53,241 nucleotides of DNA from contig NZ_AULB01000042.1 in NCBI RefSeq assembly GCF_000425065.1, positions 1 to 53,241 on the forward strand, in the 5' to 3' direction. Below are positions 48,245-53,241 of the stretch, piece after piece; the first letter of the stretch is position 1, and each line of letters begins with the position of its first letter. The DNA comes from Actinomadura rifamycini DSM 43936 (lineage in GTDB: Bacteria > Actinomycetota > Actinomycetes > Streptosporangiales > Streptosporangiaceae). The translations under genes were made by a program, and so were the position numbers. The notes below the pieces were generated by a model, which was not told where the DNA came from, did no database searches, and saw only the letters and a program-made list of their open reading frames with translations.

Positions 48245-48946
48245 ATGGAGCGCCGGGACGGCCCGGGCCGCGCGCCGGGACGGCACCGCTCGCCGGAGAA
48301 GCCGCCCCCGGCCGGACGCGGGCGCCTGCTGACCGCCGCCGTCGTCGCGGTCGTCCTGGCCGGCGGCTCCCTCGTCGGCTGGGCGCTGCTCAACGAGTCC
48401 CCGCCCGAGCCGCGCGCCTCCGGGTGCGCGCCCGACTGCGCCGTCGCCGCGCCCCCGGAGCCGTCCGATCCCTCCCGGCGCCCGAGCGCCCCGGGCGAAC
48501 CGGTCGCCTCGGACGCCGCGCCGTCCCCCACGCCCTCTACGTCGCCCACCCGGACGCCGACCGCCCGGCCCTCCGCGACCCCGGGCGGCGACGACCGCGG
48601 GCGCGGCCGGGACGGCCGCGGCGACCGGGACGACGGCCGCCGGGGCTCCCGCCATGGCCTGCGCGCCGACTACAGCACCCGGGGCGACTGGCGGACGAAC
48701 TTCATCGGCGCCGTCACCGTCACCAACCTCGGCGGACGTCCCGTGGACGCGGGCGACCTGGTGTTCGGCTACGGCCGCGGCGTGCGGATCACGTCCGCGT
48801 GGGGCGCGCCGAGCGAGTGGTCCGGCGGGAGCGTCGTCGCGCGCCTGGGCGTCCTCCCGCCCGGCGGCCGCGCCACGGTGACGTTCCAGGCCGCGGGCGA
48901 CGCGTCCTCCCCCGACCACTGCACCCTGGCGGGCCGCCGCTGCTGA
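48245..48946 (+). CDS. Membrane-anchored CBM2-like protein
   Basis: 233 aa from ATG 48245. A basic N-terminus leads into one membrane helix (about 28-48), without a clear cleavage site. Next come a Pro/Ser/Thr-rich linker (SPTPSTSPTRTPTARPSATP), a charged Arg-Gly-Asp-rich stretch and a C-terminal beta domain of about 95 residues (GLRADYSTRGDWRTNFIGAV, VTVTNLGGRPVDAGDLVFGY, ITSAWGAP), which fits the family 2 cellulose-binding fold with a final Cys-Cys pair. No enzyme domain is attached, so it probably presents a carbohydrate-binding surface outside the membrane. Confidence 0.75.
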   Translation: MERRDGPGRAPGRHRSPEKPPPAGRGRLLTAAVVAVVLAGGSLVGWALLNESPPEPRASGCAPDCAVAAPPEPSDPSRRPSAPGEPVASDAAPSPTPSTSPTRTPTARPSATPGGDDRGRGRDGRGDRDDGRRGSRHGLRADYSTRGDWRTNFIGAVTVTNLGGRPVDAGDLVFGYGRGVRITSAWGAPSEWSGGSVVARLGVLPPGGRATVTFQAAGDASSPDHCTLAGRRC

Positions 48947-48989
48947 CGTCCCGCCCGCCCGGCCTCGCGGCGGCGCCCTGACCCGGCGG

Positions 48990-49568
48990 TCACTCCGGGT
49001 CGGCGAGCCGGGCGAGGGCCCGCAGGCCGGCGAGCACCTCCGCCGCCGTGGGGGCGTTCTCGGGATCGCCGAGCACCTGGATCATCACGCCGGACATCAG
49101 CGCCGTCTGCAGCATCCCGAGGGTCCGGGCGGCGCCGTCGGACACCTCCTCCTCGGGGACGCTCTGCAGGATCGCGGCCATGCCGCGCCGGCCCTCGCCG
49201 AGGCCGTCCGCCAGGCGGGTCCGCAGCGCGGGCTGGCGCTGCGCCTGGAGGAACAGCTCGACGCTCGCCAGCCACAGGTCGGGGTGGGCGGTGAACTGCT
49301 CGATGAGCCCCTCCCACATGCGCGCGAAGCCGTGCGCCGCGTCGTCCCCGGGGTCGGGGGCCAGCGCGCGGCCGAGGCTGTCGCCCCACTCGTCCAGGAT
49401 CGCGAAGAGCGCCTGGGTCAGCAGCGCCTCGCGGGAGCCGTAGTGGTAGCCGATCGCCGCCGTGCTGACGCCGGCGGCGGTGGCGATGTCGCGGACGCTG
49501 GTCCGGTCGTAGCCCTTCTCGCGCAGGCACCGCATCGCGCCCGCCAGCAGGTCCTCGCGGTTTCCCAT
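48990..49568 (-). CDS. TetR-family transcriptional regulator
   Basis: 192 aa. Helix-turn-helix at about 4-50: REDLLAGAMRCLREKGYDRT, SVRDIATAAGVSTAAIGYHY and GSREALLTQALF. The C-terminal ligand domain has ELFLQAQRQPALRTRLADGL typical of TetR_C. ATG 49568 lies eight bases after TAGGCT (a -10) with no ribosome binding site, so it is probably leaderless. Divergent from a carboxylesterase gene; the gap carries a tandem operator-like array. Confidence 0.9.
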   Translation of the reverse strand: MGNREDLLAGAMRCLREKGYDRTSVRDIATAAGVSTAAIGYHYGSREALLTQALFAILDEWGDSLGRALAPDPGDDAAHGFARMWEGLIEQFTAHPDLWLASVELFLQAQRQPALRTRLADGLGEGRRGMAAILQSVPEEEVSDGAARTLGMLQTALMSGVMIQVLGDPENAPTAAEVLAGLRALARLADPE

Positions 49569-49587
49569 GGCGCGGGAGCCTAGCACC

Positions 49588-49665
49588 GGTTTGCTCGATC
49601 GTTTCGCGCACCCGTTTCGCGCGATCGTTTTGCGCGGACGTCTTGCGCGATCGTCTTGCGCGATC
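49588..49665. repeat. Six-copy 13-bp operator-like array
   Basis: Six 13-base units (49588, 49601, 49614, 49627, 49640, 49653) follow the pattern GTYTTGCGCGATC; the last two are identical and the others have one to five changes. The last unit with the next bases also forms TTGCGCGATCG-TGCAA, an almost perfect palindrome (49656-49671). The array lies between the -10 regions of the TetR and carboxylesterase genes, so it should cover both promoters. A 13-bp period would let repressor dimers bind side by side. Confidence 0.8.
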
Positions 49666-49685
49666 GTGCAAACGTCGTCTACGGT
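49656..49685 (+). promoter_or_regulatory. Promoter of the carboxylesterase gene
   Basis: TTGCGC (49656-49661) and TACGGT (49680-49685) are spaced by 18 bases. The -35 lies in the last unit of the tandem array, so binding there would block it. Confidence 0.55.
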
Positions 49686-49719
49686 CCTCGCATCGGCTCG
49701 ATCGACAGGAGACGGACGG

Positions 49720-51264
49720 ATGAAACGACTCTCGGCGGCGGCGCTCGGCGCCGCGCTCATCGCAACGCCGGCGCTGCTCGCGCCGGGCGCGACCGCCCGC
49801 GCGGACACCGACCGGTCGGTCGTGGTGACCTCCCAGGGCGCCGTGCGCGGCACCGTCGGGGAGAAGGCGCGGTCGTTCCAGGGCATCCCCTACGCCACCG
49901 CCGAGCGCTTCGCCGCACCGCGCCCGGCCGCCGGCTGGACGGGCGTCCGGGACGCCACCGAGCCCGGCGCGCCGTGCGCGCAGCCGGCCGGCTACCCGAT
50001 CGGCGAGTACAGCACCGCCGAGGACTGCCTGAGCGTCAACGTGACGACGCCGGCCGCCGCGAAGGGGAAACTCCCGGTCATCGTGTGGGTGCACGGCGGG
50101 AGCCTGATGTACGGCATGGGCGACCTGTACGGCGCCGAGCGGCTCGCGGCGGGCGGCGCCGTCGTGGTGTCGATGAACTACCGGCTGGGCGCCGCGGCCT
50201 TCCTCACCCACCCGTCGATCCCCGAGTCGGGCGGGCTCGCGCTGGACGACCAGCGCGCCGCGCTGCGCTGGGTGCGCGGGAACATCGCGGCGTTCGGCGG
50301 CGACCCGCGCAACGTGACGCTGATGGGGCAGTCCGGGGGCGGCTTCGCGGTCTGCGGCCACCTCGCGTCCCCGGCGTCCGCGGGGCTGTTCCACAAGGCG
50401 ATCGTGCAGAGCGCGCCCTGCGGCGTCCCGGGCAACGCGTCCCGGACGCGGGCGGAGGCCCTCGCCGAGAGCGAGCCGGTGGTCGAGAAGCTGATGGAGG
50501 AGTGCCCGGACGGCGTCGGCGCGGCGCGCTGCCTGCGCGAGACGCCCATGGAGTCGCTGCTGAAGGCGTACGGGGAGGGGGAGCCGCGTCCCGTCAGCGG
50601 CACGCCGCAGCTCCCGCTGCCGGTGGACGAGGCGTTCCGGACGGGCCGGTTCAACCGGGTGCCGGTGCTGATCGGCGTCAACAGCGACGAGGAGAACGGG
50701 CGGGTGCTCGGCGAGGAGCTCGCCACCGGTGAGCCGATGGCGGACGACGCGTACGAGAAGGCGATCCGGGACGGCTACGGGCGCCGGGCCGCCGCCGTCC
50801 TGCGCCGCTACCCGCTGGGCGACTCGGCCGGGCGGTCGCTGGCGCGGGTGAAGACCGACGAGGTCTGGGCGGCGCCGACCCTCGACACCGCCCGGACGCT
50901 GGCGCGGCGGACGCCCGTCCGGATGTACGAGTTCGCCGAGCAGGACACGCCCTGGTACGCGGGCTACCCGGCGCCGAGCTTCCCGGCCGCCGCGCAGCAC
51001 ATGGCCGAACTGGCGTACATCTTCGACCTGGACCTGTTCGAGGACCTCACCGCGGAGCAGGCCGCGCTCGGCGACCGGCTGATCGGCGCGTGGACGCGCT
51101 TCGCCGCGACCGGCGACCCGAACGGCGGCGGCGAGGCGGCGTGGCCGCGGCTGCGCGACGACCGGGGCCGGGCGGGCCGGTACGTCCAGTCGCTGACGTC
51201 CGGCGCCTGGGAGCGGGCGGACTTCGAGCGCGACCACGAGTACCGCTTCTGGAGCCGCGGCTGA
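49720..51264 (+). CDS. Secreted carboxylesterase (type B)
   Basis: 514 aa alpha/beta hydrolase of the carboxylesterase/cholinesterase family. A signal peptide ends near residue 28 (ARA-DT). Motifs: EDCLSVNV (family signature 2, about 101-108), oxyanion hole HGGSLMYGMG, nucleophile elbow GQSGGG (Ser205), catalytic acid near GVNSDEENG and His in AAQHMAELAYI. It should hydrolyse esters outside the cell. ATG 49720 has AGGAG upstream. It is divergent from a TetR gene with an operator array between them. Confidence 0.92.
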   Translation: MKRLSAAALGAALIATPALLAPGATARADTDRSVVVTSQGAVRGTVGEKARSFQGIPYATAERFAAPRPAAGWTGVRDATEPGAPCAQPAGYPIGEYSTAEDCLSVNVTTPAAAKGKLPVIVWVHGGSLMYGMGDLYGAERLAAGGAVVVSMNYRLGAAAFLTHPSIPESGGLALDDQRAALRWVRGNIAAFGGDPRNVTLMGQSGGGFAVCGHLASPASAGLFHKAIVQSAPCGVPGNASRTRAEALAESEPVVEKLMEECPDGVGAARCLRETPMESLLKAYGEGEPRPVSGTPQLPLPVDEAFRTGRFNRVPVLIGVNSDEENGRVLGEELATGEPMADDAYEKAIRDGYGRRAAAVLRRYPLGDSAGRSLARVKTDEVWAAPTLDTARTLARRTPVRMYEFAEQDTPWYAGYPAPSFPAAAQHMAELAYIFDLDLFEDLTAEQAALGDRLIGAWTRFAATGDPNGGGEAAWPRLRDDRGRAGRYVQSLTSGAWERADFERDHEYRFWSRG

Positions 51265-51275
51265 CCGTGCCTCGA

Positions 51276-51325
51276 AAACTTGCCGATCCGGAATGATTGC
51301 CGGATCGGCAAGTTTCGTCTAGGGT
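51276..51325. promoter_or_regulatory. 16-bp inverted repeat with overlapping promoter (TetR operator)
   Basis: AAACTTGCCGATCCGG (51276-51291) and CCGGATCGGCAAGTTT (51300-51315) are perfect complements separated by eight bases. The right arm is itself a smaller palindrome TTGCCG-GAT-CGGCAA and the left arm a near-copy, so it can be read as two adjacent operators. TTGCCG at 51297 and TAGGGT at 51320 form a 17-base-spaced promoter seven bases before the TetR start codon. Confidence 0.85.
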
Positions 51326-51332
51326 CCCCCGC

Positions 51333-52145
51333 ATGGCTGTGGACGGCGGAGGGCCCCGCGAGGCGGGTCTGCGGGAGCGCAAGAAGCGGGAGACGCGGGA
51401 CGCGCTGAGTGCGGCGGCGATCGGGCTGATCGTCGAGCGCGGGTGGAGCGCGGTGACGATCGAGGACATCGCGGCGGCGGCGAACGTGTCCGTCCGCACG
51501 TTCCGCAACTACTTCTCGGGCAAGGCCGAGGCGGTCGCCGCCCGGCACGTCGACCGCATGCGCCGCATAGCGGACGGCCTGCGCGCGCGCCCGGCAGACG
51601 AACCCCTGTGGGACGCCATAAGCGCAGCCGTCCAAGAGCAGTTCGCCCCCACCGCAGACGGCCCGGATGTCCCGGGCGCCCCGGGCGGTGCGGGCGTGCC
51701 GGGCGGTGCGGGCGTGCCGGGCGGCGTCGGCGGCGCGGGCGTGCCGGGTGGTGCGGGCGTGCCGGGCGGCCCGGACGCCCCGGATGTTCCGGGTGGTGCC
51801 CCCAGCGCAGACGTCCCGCACGGCCCGGACGGGCCGGACGGGCCCTACGGCGCGGGTGTGCGGCGGCGGGTGGACGGGGTTCGGTTGATGCTCACCGAAC
51901 CGGCGCTGGCGGGGGAGTTGGCGAAGGCGCACGCGGCGGTCGAGGCGGAGCTGGCCGCCGCGATCGCCGCGCGCACGGGCACCGACCCCGGCCGCGACCT
52001 CTACCCGGGGCTCGCGGCGGCGGTGCTCGGCGCCGCGGTCGGCGCGGCCGTCGCGCACTCCCTGCGCGGCGAGCGGCCGGCCCCGCCCGGACCGGTCCTG
52101 CGGGACGCCCTCGAACGGCTCGCGGCCGGCCTGCCCACCCCCTGA
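51333..52145 (+). CDS. TetR-family regulator with a collagen-like insertion
   Basis: 270 aa. The helix-turn-helix (about 13-60) is standard: RERKKRETRDALSAAAIGLI, SAVTIEDIAAAANVSVRTFR and NYFSGKAEAVA. Residues 111-163 are an unusual low-complexity insertion of Gly-Pro-rich triplets (GVPGGAGVPGG and GPDGPDGPYG) in a place where TetR proteins have compact helices. The C-terminal helices (LMLTEPALAGELAKAHAAVE to the end) return to the normal pattern. ATG 51333 is leaderless, seven bases after the -10, and the promoter contains its likely operator. The monooxygenase gene follows 14 bases downstream in the same transcript. Confidence 0.85.
   Translation: MAVDGGGPREAGLRERKKRETRDALSAAAIGLIVERGWSAVTIEDIAAAANVSVRTFRNYFSGKAEAVAARHVDRMRRIADGLRARPADEPLWDAISAAVQEQFAPTADGPDVPGAPGGAGVPGGAGVPGGVGGAGVPGGAGVPGGPDAPDVPGGAPSADVPHGPDGPDGPYGAGVRRRVDGVRLMLTEPALAGELAKAHAAVEAELAAAIAARTGTDPGRDLYPGLAAAVLGAAVGAAVAHSLRGERPAPPGPVLRDALERLAAGLPTP
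51678..51776 (+). repeat. 18-bp tandem repeat coding for the collagen-like insertion
   Basis: Units of the type GTGCCGGGCGGTGCGGGC (Val-Pro-Gly-Gly-Ala-Gly) start at 51678, 51696, 51714, 51741 and 51759, with a nine-base half unit at 51732. The repeat keeps the reading frame, so changes in copy number would lengthen or shorten the insertion in six-residue steps. Confidence 0.85.
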
Positions 52146-52159
52146 CGGAAGGGACCCAC

Positions 52160-53241
52160 ATGGACACGGACACACGAACGGACGCCGACGTCGTCATCGT
52201 CGGAGCCGGGCCCAACGGCCTCATGCTGGCCTGCGAGCTGGGGCTCGCCGGGCTCCGGCCGGTCGTCCTCGAACGGGCGCCCGGACCGGACGGCGAGCCG
52301 AAGGCGAACGGCCTCGTCGGGCAGGTCGTGCGGATGGTCGACCGGCGCGGCCTCTACGAGCGGCTCGCCGGGAAGGCGCGGCCGGAGCCCGCGCCGTTCT
52401 CCATGTTCGCCGCGCTGCCGCTGAACCTCGGCGTCTTGGACGAGAGCCCCGTCCACACGCTGCCGGTGCCGCAGCCGCGCCTCGTCCGGGTCCTGGCCGA
52501 GCGGGCGGCCGAGCTGGGCGCGGACGTCCGGTACGGGCACCGGCTCGCGGGGCTGGAGCAGGGCGGCGGCGCCGTGGTCGCCGACGTGGCGGGCCCGGAC
52601 GGGACGTACCGGCTCGCCGCCCGGTACCTGGTGGGCGCGGACGGCGGGCACAGCACCACCCGCAAGCTGTGCGGCATCGGCTTCCCCGGGATCAGCCATG
52701 ACCGCATCACCCGCAGGTGGGGCGAGGTCACCGTGCCGGACGCGTGGATCGACGCGGCGACGGGCGGGCTCGACGTCCCCGGCCACGGGCTCGTCCGGCC
52801 GTTCCTCGGGGAGCGCACCGAGCACGGCGGGTTCTCGTTCGCGCCGCTCCCGGGACGGCCGCCGACGGTCGCCACGATGGAGTGGGACCGGCCGGGGGAC
52901 GGGCCGATGACGCTGGACGAGCTGCGCGGCAGCGTCCGCCGGGTGCTCGGCGCGGACGTGCCGATCGGCCCGCCGGACGGCGCGGGGCCGCACGCGCTGC
53001 GGCGGATCACGGGCGGCAGCAACCGGCGGGCGGAGCGGTTCCGGGACGGGCGGGTGTTCCTGCTCGGCGACGCGGCCCACGTGGACCCGGCCGGCGGGCA
53101 GGGCCTCAACCTCGGCATGCAGGACGCGCTCAACCTGGGGTGGAAGCTCGCGGCGGACGTCCGCGGCGACGCGCCCGCGGGCCTGCTCGACACCTACGAC
53201 GCGGAGCGGCGACGTCACGGGCCTGCGCGAGCTGTTCGGGG
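52160..53241 (+). CDS. FAD-dependent monooxygenase, cut by window end
   Basis: At least 360 codons; no stop before the window ends. Motifs of group A aromatic hydroxylases: VVIVGAGPNGLMLACELGLA near the start, LVGADGGHSTTRKLCGI (DG motif) and VFLLGDAAHVDPAGGQGLNL (GD motif, about 294-315). It probably hydroxylates an aromatic compound. It follows the TetR gene by 14 bases behind a GGAAGGGA site. Near the end the usual YDAERR-type helix is followed in frame by RHGPARAVRG, while the +2 frame reads DVTGLRELFG, a typical later block of this family: about 25 residues seem missing with a frame change. Confidence 0.85.
   Translation, partial: MDTDTRTDADVVIVGAGPNGLMLACELGLAGLRPVVLERAPGPDGEPKANGLVGQVVRMVDRRGLYERLAGKARPEPAPFSMFAALPLNLGVLDESPVHTLPVPQPRLVRVLAERAAELGADVRYGHRLAGLEQGGGAVVADVAGPDGTYRLAARYLVGADGGHSTTRKLCGIGFPGISHDRITRRWGEVTVPDAWIDAATGGLDVPGHGLVRPFLGERTEHGGFSFAPLPGRPPTVATMEWDRPGDGPMTLDELRGSVRRVLGADVPIGPPDGAGPHALRRITGGSNRRAERFRDGRVFLLGDAAHVDPAGGQGLNLGMQDALNLGWKLAADVRGDAPAGLLDTYDAERRRHGPARAVR

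Noticed and set aside
48228..48245. Five-codon ORF ending in TGATG at the CBM2-like gene start
   Set aside because: Too short, and it has no ribosome binding site of its own; the downstream ATG has GGGGAAG at good spacing.
49588..49665. 13-bp repeats as an attachment site or replication iterons
   Set aside because: No integrase or replication gene is near; the position between two divergent promoters favours operator sites.
1..53241. Biosynthetic gene cluster, prophage, defence system or transposon
   Set aside because: No PKS, NRPS, terpene, lanthipeptide, phage structural, restriction, toxin-antitoxin or transposase genes are recognised; gene content is metabolic and regulatory.
1..53241. 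tRNA or rRNA genes
   Set aside because: No cloverleaf-like or rRNA-like conserved blocks were seen by eye; a tRNAscan run would be decisive.

Overview
The window is very GC-rich, its codons end almost always in G or C, GTG and TTG starts are common, and most genes carry a purine-rich ribosome binding site or appear leaderless. Together with a DUF3151 gene, HxlR and Rrf2 regulators, several ECF sigma factors, PQQ-repeat Ser/Thr kinases and a CU044_5270-type protein, this points to a filamentous actinomycete, most likely of the Actinomadura/Thermomonosporaceae type (inference; no 16S present). It reads as chromosomal core mixed with ordinary accessory genes. I see no rRNA, tRNA, insertion sequence, prophage, CRISPR array or PKS/NRPS cluster.

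Layout. 1-2.9 kb: an Rrf2 regulator behind a (TTGCAG)15 hexanucleotide array, a DHA2-type MFS exporter and a tautomerase. 2.9-5.7 kb (minus): a SigE-family sigma factor, its putative membrane anti-sigma partner, an unknown protein and a pseudokinase. 6-8.5 kb: small secreted or lipid-anchored proteins and a GNAT. 8.7-12.9 kb: two tandem receptor Ser/Thr kinases with PQQ-propeller sensor domains. 13-18.8 kb: a PPOX flavoprotein, a group 2 sigma factor divergent from a TetR, an ECF sigma/CU044_5270 pair, an NrtR-like regulator and a HisC-type aminotransferase. 18.9-23.7 kb: a large HTH regulator, a long non-coding stretch, MurA and a SUFU-domain protein. 23.7-28.5 kb (minus): purD, ltrA, purB, MOSC. 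28.6-29.9 kb: CorA behind a proline-rich leader ORF. 30-38 kb: TetR/hydrolase, a second ECF/CU044_5270 pair, a serine hydrolase, and an HxlR divergent from an MFS exporter. 38-43.5 kb: GDPD, purA, a LuxR regulator, a FAD/NAD(P) protein, DUF3151. 43.5-48.1 kb (minus): GNATs, NmrA-like, GlsB, PadR/monooxygenase, YnfA. 48.2 kb to the end: a CBM2-like anchored protein, TetR/carboxylesterase, TetR/monooxygenase (cut by the window end).

How the genes work together. purD, purB and purA cover GAR synthesis and both adenylosuccinate steps of purine synthesis. Much of the rest is signalling: four sigma factors, four TetR-type regulators, Rrf2, HxlR, PadR and LuxR regulators, two kinases and a pseudokinase, usually next to the exporter or oxidoreductase they probably control, with palindromic operators visible in the gaps.

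Most worth a second look: (1) two ECF modules of identical architecture, each preceded by a tiny proline-rich leader ORF whose TGA overlaps the GTG start of the sigma gene, with a third such leader before the pseudokinase; (2) a proline-rich 35-codon leader ORF before corA; (3) the hexanucleotide array whose 10-bp core recurs in the MFS promoter; (4) a six-copy 13-bp operator-like array between a TetR and a carboxylesterase; (5) a TetR protein with a collagen-like Gly-Pro-rich insertion.
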